A program made the position numbers and the translations under genes. Shown piece after piece: positions 38,001-45,561 of a DNA stretch of 59,626 nucleotides (the stretch's first letter is position 1; every line of letters begins with the position of its first letter). The DNA is from Tepidimonas charontis. Lineage in GTDB: Bacteria; Pseudomonadota; Gammaproteobacteria; Burkholderiales; Burkholderiaceae_C. The stretch spans positions 1 through 59,626 of the forward strand of contig NZ_VJON01000012.1 of the NCBI RefSeq assembly GCF_007556685.1, read 5' to 3'. Under the pieces are notes generated by a model that was not told where the DNA came from, made no database searches, and was given only the letters and a program-made list of their open reading frames with translations.

Positions 38001-38139
38001 TGACAACTGGCTCCCTCGACTGTGCAGGTTTGATCCCCATCACAGAACCGCTTCGGGTGTCACCCACTGTATAGGCGCGGCCGCCCCAGCAGCGCTACAG
38101 TCTTGACCATTGCCCAACCCTTTGACAGAGACCACGCCC

Positions 38140-39621
38140 ATGGACAGCCCCACTTCCCCGCTGGCCCTACTCAAGGACCCGACGCTGCTCAAAACCGACG
38201 CCCTGATCAATGGCCAATGGGTGGAAGGCAACGAACGGTTTGACGTGATCGACCCCGCCACCGGGCGCAAGTTGGCCGATGTGGCCAAGCTGGGCCCCGC
38301 CGACGCCGAGGCGGCGATTGCTGCCGCCGACGCTGCCTGGCCCGCCTGGCGCAACAAAACCGCCAAGGAACGCGCCAACCTCCTGCGCAAGTGGTACGAG
38401 CTGCTGATGGCCCATCAGGACGATCTGGGTCGTTTGATGACCGCCGAGCAAGGCAAACCCCTGCCCGAAGCCAAGGGCGAAGTCGCCTACGGAGCCAGTT
38501 TCGTCGAGTGGTTTGCGGAGGAGGCCAAACGCGTCAATGGGGAAACGCTGCCCACCTTCGACAACAACCGGCGCTTGCTGGTGCTCAAGCAGTCGATCGG
38601 CGTGTGCGCCGCCATCACGCCCTGGAACTTCCCGCTGGCCATGATCACCCGCAAAGTAGCGCCAGCGTTGGCCGCCGGTTGCCCGGTGGTCATCAAGCCA
38701 GCCGAGCAAACGCCGCTGACGGCGCTGGCTGCCGCCGAGTTGGCCGTTCGCGCCGGCATTCCAGCCGGCGTGCTCAATGTGCTGACCAGCGATGGCCCGG
38801 GCAGTGTCGCCATCGGCAAAGTGCTGTGTGACAGCCCGGTGGTGCGGCACCTGAGCTTCACCGGCTCCACCGAAGTGGGCCGCATCCTGATGGCGCAAAG
38901 CGCCCCCACCATCAAGAAGCTGTCGCTGGAACTGGGTGGCAACGCCCCCTTCATCGTTTTCGACGACGCGGACATCGACAGCGCTGTGGAAGGCGCGTTT
39001 GCCAGCAAGTACCGCAATGCCGGGCAGACCTGCGTGTGCTCGAACCGGATTTACGTCCAGGAGGGCGTCTACGAGGCGTTCGTGCAGAAATTCGCCGCCA
39101 AGGTAGCCACGGCCAAAGTGGGCAATGGCTTCGAGGAGGGGGTCAACCAAGGGCCGCTGATCGAAGAAGCGGCGGTGCAGAAAGTGTTGCGCCACGTGGA
39201 GGATGCGGTGGCCAAGGGTGGGCGGATTCTGACGGGGGGACGTCGCCTGGCGGGATTGTTCTTCGAGCCCACGGTGGTGGCCGACGCCACCGCCGACATG
39301 CTGTGTGCGCGCGAAGAGACCTTCGGCCCGTTCGCCCCGGTGTTCAAGTTCCGCACCGAGCAAGAGGTCATCGACGCTGCCAACGCAACCGAATACGGGT
39401 TGGCTGGCTATTTCTACAGCCGCGACGTCGGACGCATTTTTCGCGTGGCCGAGGCGCTGGAGTACGGCATGGTCGGCGTCAACGTCGGCATTCTGGCCAC
39501 CGAGCACGTGCCGTTCGGCGGTGTCAAGCAGTCGGGCTTGGGGCGCGAGGGCTCGCACCACGGCATCGACGAGTACGTCGAGTTGAAATATGTCTGCATC
39601 GGCGATGTGCTCAAGTCATGA
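38140..39621 (+). CDS. gabD: NAD(P)-dependent succinate-semialdehyde dehydrogenase
   Basis: A 493-residue aldehyde dehydrogenase with the catalytic Glu264 in LELGGNAPF and Cys298 in NAGQTCVC, plus TPWNFPLAMITRKVAPALAAGCPVVIKPAEQTP. The GabD-type ending (FGGVKQSGLGREGSHHGIDEYVELKYVCIG) separates it from betaine-aldehyde enzymes. It oxidises succinic semialdehyde to succinate, finishing the GABA route. It lies 139 bases after the ureohydrolase with no terminator in between. Confidence 0.93.
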   Translation: MDSPTSPLALLKDPTLLKTDALINGQWVEGNERFDVIDPATGRKLADVAKLGPADAEAAIAAADAAWPAWRNKTAKERANLLRKWYELLMAHQDDLGRLMTAEQGKPLPEAKGEVAYGASFVEWFAEEAKRVNGETLPTFDNNRRLLVLKQSIGVCAAITPWNFPLAMITRKVAPALAAGCPVVIKPAEQTPLTALAAAELAVRAGIPAGVLNVLTSDGPGSVAIGKVLCDSPVVRHLSFTGSTEVGRILMAQSAPTIKKLSLELGGNAPFIVFDDADIDSAVEGAFASKYRNAGQTCVCSNRIYVQEGVYEAFVQKFAAKVATAKVGNGFEEGVNQGPLIEEAAVQKVLRHVEDAVAKGGRILTGGRRLAGLFFEPTVVADATADMLCAREETFGPFAPVFKFRTEQEVIDAANATEYGLAGYFYSRDVGRIFRVAEALEYGMVGVNVGILATEHVPFGGVKQSGLGREGSHHGIDEYVELKYVCIGDVLKS

Positions 39622-39843
39622 GCGCCTGCGCCGATGACGCAGGCGTATCGCGTCGATGCGCACCCTGCCCCACCCGTTCCGCTGCGGGGCACACATTCCC
39701 GGCCCCCCAGTGTCAGCGAGGCGGTACCGTCCACTGCCCGGCCGCGATCGTCGCGCGACGGCGACCCCCGGATGGTCGCCCCACGAATCCGCCGAGAGGC
39801 CGGACCCGCAGCCAAAACTGCTAAACTATGGTCTGACAAACAA

Positions 39844-39917
39844 GCGGCTGTCGTTCAATGGTAGGACCTGAGCTTCCCAAGCTCAAGACGTGGGTTCGAT
39901 TCCCATCAGCCGCTCCA
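39844..39917 (+). tRNA. tRNA-Gly (anticodon CCC)
   Basis: A 74-base cloverleaf: acceptor GCGGCTG pairs with CAGCCGC, anticodon arm TGAGC-TTCCCAA-GCTCA gives CCC, the T arm contains GGTTCGATTCC, and the 3' CCA is encoded. A TAAACT -10-like sequence lies about 15 bases upstream. Confidence 0.96.
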
Positions 39918-39927
39918 GAATCCTTTG

Positions 39928-39950
39928 ACCCGGCGCTGGCCGGGTTTTTC
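39928..39950 (+). terminator. Terminator of the tRNA-Gly gene
   Basis: ACCCGGC-GCTG-GCCGGGT is a perfect 7-bp hairpin followed by TTTTC, 10 bases after the tRNA CCA. The rdgC ATG follows closely. Confidence 0.88.
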
Positions 39951-39964
39951 GTTTGTGGGGCTTC

Positions 39965-40870
39965 ATGTTCAAGCAACTGACCCTGTATCAATTGGCGCCC
40001 GACTTCACCGCCACGTTGGAGCATGCACAAGCCGCCTTGGCCGCACAGCCGTTTGCTCCTTGTGCGCCGACACAAACGCTCAGCGTCGGCTGGGTGGCCC
40101 CGCGCGGTGAGCCGCACGCACCGTTGATCGAATCGGTGGCGGGGCATTGGTTGATGCGCTTTTGCATCGAGACCAAGCGTGTGCCCGCCGCCGTGGTTCG
40201 GCAAGCGCTGCAGGAGCGCTGCGCCCGCATTCAAGCGGAAGAAGGACGCGAGCCCGGGCGGCGTGAGCAGCGCGAACTCAAAGAAGCCATCGAGTTGGAG
40301 CTGCTGCCGCTGGCGTTTCCACGCCGTGCCGCGGTTCAGGTATGGCTGGATCGGGCCCAGGGCCGTGTGGCGCTGGACACCACCACCGCCGCCCGGCTGG
40401 ATGCCGTGACCACCGCACTGACACGAGCGCTGCCCGGCTTACGGTTGACACCGCTGCAAACGACGCTGGCGCCTGCCACTGCGATGGGCAACTGGCTCAC
40501 TGGTGCAGCCGCCGACTGGCCACCGCATTTCGCCCCTGGGCGTGAGGTGGAACTCAAGGGCGACGGCGACAGCCCCGCCGTGGTCCGTTTTGCGCGCCAT
40601 GTGCTCGAGCGCGAAGACATGCAGCGCCACCTGGCCCAAGGCAAGCGCCCGGCCCGGCTGGCGCTGGATTGGGAGGGCCGCGTGCAGTTCGTGCTCACCG
40701 ACACGCTGCAGCTGCGTCGCATCATCTTCGACGACGGCGTATTCGCCACGCAGGGGCAATCCGACGACGGTGGCTTTGATGCCGACGCCGCCATCGCCAC
40801 CGGTGAGCTCGCCACCCTGATCACCGATTTGATCAATGCCTTGGGTGGTCTGGCCCCTGGGACCTTCTGA
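39965..40870 (+). CDS. rdgC: Recombination-associated protein RdgC
   Basis: A 301-residue protein with the full RdgC pattern: MFKQLTLYQL at the start, GWVAPRGE, RFCIETKRVPAAVVRQALQERCARIQAEEGREPGRREQRELKEAIELELLPLAFPR, and the C-terminal KRPARLALDWEGRVQFVLTDTLQLRRI. RdgC is a ring-shaped nucleoid-associated DNA-binding protein that limits RecA-driven recombination. The start was chosen at the family's MFKQL. A decayed copy of its last 72 coding bases follows. Confidence 0.93.
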   Translation: MFKQLTLYQLAPDFTATLEHAQAALAAQPFAPCAPTQTLSVGWVAPRGEPHAPLIESVAGHWLMRFCIETKRVPAAVVRQALQERCARIQAEEGREPGRREQRELKEAIELELLPLAFPRRAAVQVWLDRAQGRVALDTTTAARLDAVTTALTRALPGLRLTPLQTTLAPATAMGNWLTGAAADWPPHFAPGREVELKGDGDSPAVVRFARHVLEREDMQRHLAQGKRPARLALDWEGRVQFVLTDTLQLRRIIFDDGVFATQGQSDDGGFDADAAIATGELATLITDLINALGGLAPGTF

Positions 40871-40878
40871 GCTGCGCC

Positions 40879-40950
40879 GTCGCCGCGATTGCCACCGGTG
40901 AACGCACCACCCTGAGCACGGACCTCATTCACGCCTAGGGCGGCGCGGCC
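40879..40950 (+). repeat. Decayed duplicate of the rdgC 3' end
   Basis: Read in frame this stretch gives VAAIATGERTTLSTDLIHA, stop, GGAA, against DAAIATGELATLITDLINALGGLA in rdgC at 40784-40855. Length and register match over 72 bases without a gap, at 95 bases distance. A TAG replaces the Leu codon. It looks like a tandem partial duplication that lost function. The rest of 40871-41018 shows nothing recognisable. Confidence 0.8.
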
Positions 40951-41018
40951 GCGGCGACCATGCGAAGGCGCTGCACACCACCGAAGCGCCCACCACCACA
41001 GGCAACGCGGCGCGCGGT

Positions 41019-41465
41019 TTAGCCCTTGAGGGTCTGCCCCGCCCCGTCGGTCACGCGCACCGCCACCGGAATACCCTGCTGCACGCTCATCGAAACGGTG
41101 CAAAACTGCTCGAATTGTCCCAAGATGCGGTCCAGATGCTCGTAGGTCTGTCCGGGGGACTCGAGCTGAATATCGACGCTGATGCCCTGAATGCGCAGGC
41201 GGTTGGCCTCGTTGCGACCAATGGTGGCGCGGGCCACCGCCTTCAGCGTTCCCGGGTCCTGTTTGAACTTGCTCAGAGCGAACGTCAGGCTGGCGCTGAG
41301 GCAGTTGGCCACTGCCGCCAGCAGCAGGTGGTTAGGGGTCGGCCCTTGGGACGCGCCCAGCGGCGGTGGCTCGTCACTGAACAGGTGCGGCGTGTCCAGC
41401 CCGAAGTCGATCTCGAACTGGTAGCCTTGACGACGGGTCAGGGTCACGGTGGCTTCAGCACTCAT
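41019..41465 (-). CDS. OsmC-family protein
   Basis: A 148-residue OsmC/Ohr-fold protein. NHLLLAAVANCLSASLTFAL and EQFCTVSMSVQQGIPVAV carry the two redox Cys positions. OsmC proteins reduce organic or lipid peroxides with thiol donors; some are tied to sulfur metabolism. It is divergent from the sulfide:quinone oxidoreductase gene, suggesting shared control of reactive sulfur or peroxide defence. Start at MSAEATV, the family N-terminus. Confidence 0.88.
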   Translation of the reverse strand: MSAEATVTLTRRQGYQFEIDFGLDTPHLFSDEPPPLGASQGPTPNHLLLAAVANCLSASLTFALSKFKQDPGTLKAVARATIGRNEANRLRIQGISVDIQLESPGQTYEHLDRILGQFEQFCTVSMSVQQGIPVAVRVTDGAGQTLKG

Positions 41466-41499
41466 ATACGGGTTTCTCCTCGGTAGATGCAGCAACCAA

Positions 41500-41576
41500 C
41501 TTGATCAATCTCAAAATCAAGATCGTCGGCAGTCACCATCATACAAACTCCCAAGGGTATGCTCACGCCAATACCC
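41500..41576. promoter_or_regulatory. Two inverted repeats between the OsmC and sqr genes
   Basis: CTTGAT-N10-ATCAAG (41500-41521) and GGGTAT-N10-ATACCC (41555-41576): both have perfect 6-base arms and 10-base spacers, their centres 55 bases apart. They lie in the divergent region and may be regulator sites; no regulator is adjacent. Confidence 0.45.
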
Positions 41577-41611
41577 TCTCCCTGCCCGCCCACGATAACG
41601 AGGAGACCCCG

Positions 41612-42937
41612 ATGACCGCTTTCGACCCCCAGCGTCGCGCCATACTGGCCCGCTTGGCTGCCCTGGGCGCCATGACAGGCGTTGCTGCCGCCACCATGGC
41701 GCGCGCTGCCGCCCCGACGACTGCCGACGCCCCGGTCCGCATCGCAATCGTTGGCGCCGGCGCTGCCGGCTTGGCCACTGCCGCGCGCCTGCGCCGACGC
41801 TTGCCCAAGGCCACCATCACGCTCATCGACGCGCGCCGCGAACACTATTACCAGCCCGGTTTCACGCTGGTCGGCGCCGGCATCAAACCCATCAGTTACG
41901 TCATCTCCAGCACGCGCGAATACGTACCCGCTGGGGTCGAGTGGGTCGAGCAAGCGGCCGCCGAAATCGACCCCGAAGCACGCGTCGTGACCACGGCCAC
42001 TGGCCAAAAGGTCGTTTACGACTACCTGATCGTCGCTTGCGGCTTGGAGCTGCACTACGAGGCGATCGAGGGTATGGAGCCGGCCTGGATCGGTCGAGAC
42101 GGCGTCGGCAGCGTGTACAACGGACCACAGGCTGCAGCAGCCACGTGGCTGGCCATGTCCGCCTTTGCAGCCAAGGGCGGCGTGGGTTTGTTTGGACGCC
42201 CGCACACGGATATGAAGTGCGCCGGCGCTCCCTTGAAATACACCTTCATCACCGACGACCGGCTGCGGCGGGCAGGCCAGCGCGGCAAAGCGGAGTTGCA
42301 TTACCTCGCACCGCAAAAAACGCTGTTTTCGGTGCCGATCGTCGCCGAAAAGGTACGCATGCTCTTTCACGAACGCGGCATTCGCACGCACATGGAGCAC
42401 CAGTTGGTGGCCATCGACCTGGGGCGGCGTATCGCCACTTACCGTACCCCCAGCGGCACCACCGAGCTGGGTTACGACTTCATTCACGTCGTGCCGCCGA
42501 TGCGCGCCCCGGCCGTCGTGCGCAACAGCCCATTGCCGTGGGCGGAAGGCCCCTTTGCGCGCGAGCAGTGGCTAGAGGTCGACCGTGAGACGCTGCGCCA
42601 CAAGCGTTACCCCAATGTGTTTGGAATCGGCGACATCGCTGGCATCCCGAAGGGCAAGACCGCCGCCAGCGTCAAGTGGCAGGTGCCGGTGGCAGTGGAT
42701 CACCTGGTGGCCGACTTGACGGGCAAACCCTCCAGCGAGCGCTACAACGGCTACACCTCGTGTCCGCTGATCACCCGACTGGGTCGCGCGATGCTCATCG
42801 AGTTCGACTATCAGGACAACCTGTACCAGTCGTTTCCAGGCTTCATCGCCCCTCTGGAGGAGCTGTGGGTGAGCTGGGTGATGAAAACCATGGCCCTCAA
42901 GCCTACCTATATCAGCATGTTGCGCGGTCGCGCCTGA
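41612..42937 (+). CDS. sqr: Sulfide:quinone oxidoreductase, type II-like
   Basis: A 441-residue FAD enzyme. The nucleotide-binding VGAGAAGLATAARL follows a 35-residue leader with RRAILARLAALGAM, which looks like a Tat signal. Cys203 in MKCAGAPLKY and Cys384 in YTSCPLIT match the disulfide pair of type II (mitochondrial SQOR-like) enzymes, and Cys143 sits in VACGLELHYE. IEFDYQDNLYQSFPG is also typical. It oxidises sulfide and passes electrons to quinone at the membrane. A membrane protein gene follows 25 bases later. Confidence 0.88.
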   Translation: MTAFDPQRRAILARLAALGAMTGVAAATMARAAAPTTADAPVRIAIVGAGAAGLATAARLRRRLPKATITLIDARREHYYQPGFTLVGAGIKPISYVISSTREYVPAGVEWVEQAAAEIDPEARVVTTATGQKVVYDYLIVACGLELHYEAIEGMEPAWIGRDGVGSVYNGPQAAAATWLAMSAFAAKGGVGLFGRPHTDMKCAGAPLKYTFITDDRLRRAGQRGKAELHYLAPQKTLFSVPIVAEKVRMLFHERGIRTHMEHQLVAIDLGRRIATYRTPSGTTELGYDFIHVVPPMRAPAVVRNSPLPWAEGPFAREQWLEVDRETLRHKRYPNVFGIGDIAGIPKGKTAASVKWQVPVAVDHLVADLTGKPSSERYNGYTSCPLITRLGRAMLIEFDYQDNLYQSFPGFIAPLEELWVSWVMKTMALKPTYISMLRGRA

Positions 42938-42962
42938 GCTGCACCCAACACAGGAGCGTGAC

Positions 42963-43340
42963 ATGAAGGAATACGATCCGCTGGTTTTTCTGGCCGTGTT
43001 TCACGAGATGCTGGGCCCGCTGCTGTGGCTGCTGCCGCTGTTGGCGCTGGCCGTGACCGTGGGGTTTGTCTGGGTGCTGCGCCGTGAAGGGCGCCTCGTG
43101 TCGCGGCGGCTGCTGCTTGCCGAGGGGCTGGGGCTGATCGGTGGCGCCTTGGCGTTGGTATTGATGGCGGTGGTGTCCTCGTCCGGCTTCACCGATGCGG
43201 CAGGGCCCGCCGACTGGTTTCTGATTCTGATCGTCTATGGCGTCGGATTCGTGGCATCGACCGTGACCATCTACACGACCCTGGGTTTCCTGGCTGCCCG
43301 CCTGCGCGGCACGCCCCACTCCGCCCATGCGGATGGCTGA
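42963..43340 (+). CDS. Small membrane protein (DUF5368-like) downstream of sqr
   Basis: A 125-residue protein with about three hydrophobic helices (residues 10-40, 48-70 and 84-112). An AGGAGCGTGAC site precedes the ATG, and it is the second gene of the sqr unit. I recognise it only as resembling the uncharacterised DUF5368 group. A role as partner or membrane anchor for the quinone reductase is inference. Confidence 0.6.
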   Translation: MKEYDPLVFLAVFHEMLGPLLWLLPLLALAVTVGFVWVLRREGRLVSRRLLLAEGLGLIGGALALVLMAVVSSSGFTDAAGPADWFLILIVYGVGFVASTVTIYTTLGFLAARLRGTPHSAHADG

Positions 43341-43505
43341 CCCGCTTGCGAAACGCACGGGGGGCAGCCCCGACCGGCATCGTCAACCACACCGCGACAA
43401 GGGAGTGCTTGGCGCGCAGATGGGAGGTACTGAGCCGCAAGGAGCAGCCTCTGCCCGCGCCGGGTGCGCAGAATACCTGTCACCCGGCACAGCGGGTGCG
43501 TGCTG

Positions 43506-43829
43506 TCAGCCCCCGCCGCGCTGGGTATAGAGGGCCAGGCGGCGCTGAAAGTCGATCCAGTCAGCACCTGCCACGCCCTTGGCACATGCGGTCACCCGCA
43601 GCCGTGGCAAGCGCAATGAGGCCATCACACGCTGCGGCAGTGCGCTCCACGCCAGATGGACGGTCCCGTCGCCCAGCGCGACCTCGCAATGCTGGGCCGC
43701 GCCCCAGCGACACGGATAGGGTTGCAGCGCTGCGCGCAGCATGGCGCGCCACTCGGCGTCGGTGGCCGTCACCTCCTGTGTCCAGGCCACCGCGCACGCC
43801 GCTGCGCTCCTCTCATGCCCCCCCCACAC
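43506..43829 (-). CDS. Small conserved-looking protein at the end of the AOR operon, C-terminus GGG
   Basis: A 107-residue protein of unrecognised family. It starts at a GTG two bases after the stop of the MoaD-like gene, in a run of eight G; no ATG exists in frame. Codon use is like the neighbours. The second half ends PQRVMASLRLPRLRVTACAKGVAGADWIDFQRRLALYTQRGGG. The C-terminal Gly run is like that of small sulfur-carrier proteins, though no beta-grasp pattern is visible. Position as fifth gene after polyferredoxin, AOR, FAD reductase and MoaD suggests a role in AOR maturation; this is inference. Confidence 0.6.
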   Translation of the reverse strand: MWGGHERSAAACAVAWTQEVTATDAEWRAMLRAALQPYPCRWGAAQHCEVALGDGTVHLAWSALPQRVMASLRLPRLRVTACAKGVAGADWIDFQRRLALYTQRGGG

Positions 43830-43831
43830 CG

Positions 43832-44083
43832 TCAGCCCCCGGCAATCGGCGGCCAAATGGCCAAGGCTTCGCCGTCCTTCAACAGGCGCGTTGCCCGCTG
43901 CGGCGGCGGGATGAAGACCCCATCGACCAGCACCAAATGCACCAGCTTCGGCGGCAGGCCAAGGTGGTCGATGACGGCCTGCACCGACTGTCCAACGGCC
44001 CAATCCAACTCCACCTGATTCTGCCGGGCCTGCGGCGGCAAGTGATCGCTGAGCGTGGCAAACAATTTCAGGGTAACGGGCAT
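43832..44083 (-). CDS. MoaD/ThiS-family sulfur carrier of the AOR operon
   Basis: An 83-residue beta-grasp protein: MPVTLKLFATLSDHLPPQARQNQVELDWAVGQSVQAVIDHLGLP, then LVHLVLVDGVF and the C-terminal DGEALAIWPPIAGG. The Gly-Gly tail is the site of thiocarboxylate formation in MoaD, which gives the dithiolene sulfur of pyranopterin. A dedicated copy within the operon fits the tungsten bis-pyranopterin cofactor of AOR. An AGAGG site lies before the ATG. Confidence 0.85.
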   Translation of the reverse strand: MPVTLKLFATLSDHLPPQARQNQVELDWAVGQSVQAVIDHLGLPPKLVHLVLVDGVFIPPPQRATRLLKDGEALAIWPPIAGG

Positions 44084-44141
44084 GGGCACAACCTCTATCG
44101 CGCGGCCACGCATCGACGTGGATGCGAGGTGGCCAGCCGAC

Positions 44142-45425
44142 TCAGCGACGGTGCACGTCGCCCGGACCACTCCACCCCGACTGCGCCTGGGCACGATCCA
44201 GATACGCTGCCATGAACTGGGTCGGGTCTTGCAGCAGGCGCTGCTTCCACGGCCCCAGACGCACCCGGCCTTCGACCAGCCCGCGCAGCGCACCGATGTG
44301 CTGGGTCCAGCCCACGCTGTTGCAGCCCACCATCACGTCGTCATCGAAGGCCAGACTGATGACGCGGTGGTGCGCTTCGTCGATGGTTTCGATGCGCTGC
44401 CCTCCCGGCACCCCTTGCCACTGGCCGAAGCTGGCCGAGATCAGCCCCAGGGTGTCGAGCACGTTGATCTGTGTGACGCCGCGCAGCTCGGCCGGCTGGC
44501 CCACCATATTGAGCGCGGCCACGCGCGCCTGCTCGGCCGCGTTGGGCTGGATGGCGCTGACGATGGTGGTGCCACTGACCTTGTCGAACGCTTCGGCGCA
44601 GTCGCCCGCGGCATAGATGCCCGGCACGTTGGTTTGCATGTGCTCGTCAGTCAGCACGCCCAGCAGGCACTGAATGCCGCTGTCCTGCAGGAAGCCAATG
44701 GCCGGACGGACGCCTGCGGCGATGATGACCAGCTCGGCTTCGACGCGCTGGCCGCCCGACAGCTGCACCACCAAGGCCCCACCAGCACCGGGCTCGATGC
44801 GCTCCAGCCGGGTGCCGGTGTGCACCGCCACGCCCTTGGCCTCGCACCAGCGGCGAATCATGCCGCCCGCGGCCGGCCCCATCATGCGCGGCACCATGCG
44901 GTCACCCATTTCCACCACCGTCAGCTGCACCCCACGCAATTGCAGCGCTTCCATGATGATGCAACCGATAAAACCCGCGCCCAGCTGCAGCACGCGCGCT
45001 CCAGGCTGCGCGCGCTGCATGATGGCGCGCGCGTCGTCGAGAGTCCAGCAGTGGTGGACTCCCGGCAAATCGATGCCCGGAATCGGCGGCTTGACCGGGT
45101 GCGATCCGGTAGCAATCAACAATCGATCAAACGGCAGCACCCGTCCGTCATCCAGGAAAACGGTGCGTGCTGCGGTGTCCACGCCGCGCGCGCGCCCCGC
45201 GACGCGCTCGATGCCCAGCCGCTCGTAGTGGTCGGCCCCTTTGCGCAGATATGTGCCCTGCTCGCCGATCTGGCCGATCAGCAGGTATGGGATGGCCATG
45301 CGCGAGTACGGTAGATGCGGCTCGTCACCCACCAGGGTGATGTGGTCACGCGGTGCGTGCTTGCGGATCGTCTCAGCAGCGATCACACCGGCGGGCCCCG
45401 CGCCCAGAATGACGTGATGGGTCAT
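44142..45425 (-). CDS. aorC: FAD-dependent NAD(P)H oxidoreductase subunit of AOR (AorC-like)
   Basis: A 427-residue pyridine-nucleotide-disulfide-type flavoprotein: GAGPAGVIAAETIRKHAP at the start (FAD), the NAD-binding VLQLGAGFIGCIIMEALQLRGVQLTVVEMGDRMVPRMM and GIYAAGDCAEAFD. In the AOR complexes of Aromatoleum such a subunit passes electrons between the polyferredoxin and NAD. The start MTHHVIL is the family beginning; the ribosome site is weak. It lies 136 bases after aorB. Confidence 0.85.
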   Translation of the reverse strand: MTHHVILGAGPAGVIAAETIRKHAPRDHITLVGDEPHLPYSRMAIPYLLIGQIGEQGTYLRKGADHYERLGIERVAGRARGVDTAARTVFLDDGRVLPFDRLLIATGSHPVKPPIPGIDLPGVHHCWTLDDARAIMQRAQPGARVLQLGAGFIGCIIMEALQLRGVQLTVVEMGDRMVPRMMGPAAGGMIRRWCEAKGVAVHTGTRLERIEPGAGGALVVQLSGGQRVEAELVIIAAGVRPAIGFLQDSGIQCLLGVLTDEHMQTNVPGIYAAGDCAEAFDKVSGTTIVSAIQPNAAEQARVAALNMVGQPAELRGVTQINVLDTLGLISASFGQWQGVPGGQRIETIDEAHHRVISLAFDDDVMVGCNSVGWTQHIGALRGLVEGRVRLGPWKQRLLQDPTQFMAAYLDRAQAQSGWSGPGDVHRR

Positions 45426-45561
45426 GGTTTGCGTATAAGAACAGGGAAATGCGCAGAAAAATGGTCGCCGCCGGGGCTGCCGCCCACGCCGATGGGCACG
45501 GCGGCAGCGCGATTGGAAGCGCGCCGACGGATCCGGCAGCCAGCCGACTCGGTCAGCGCGC

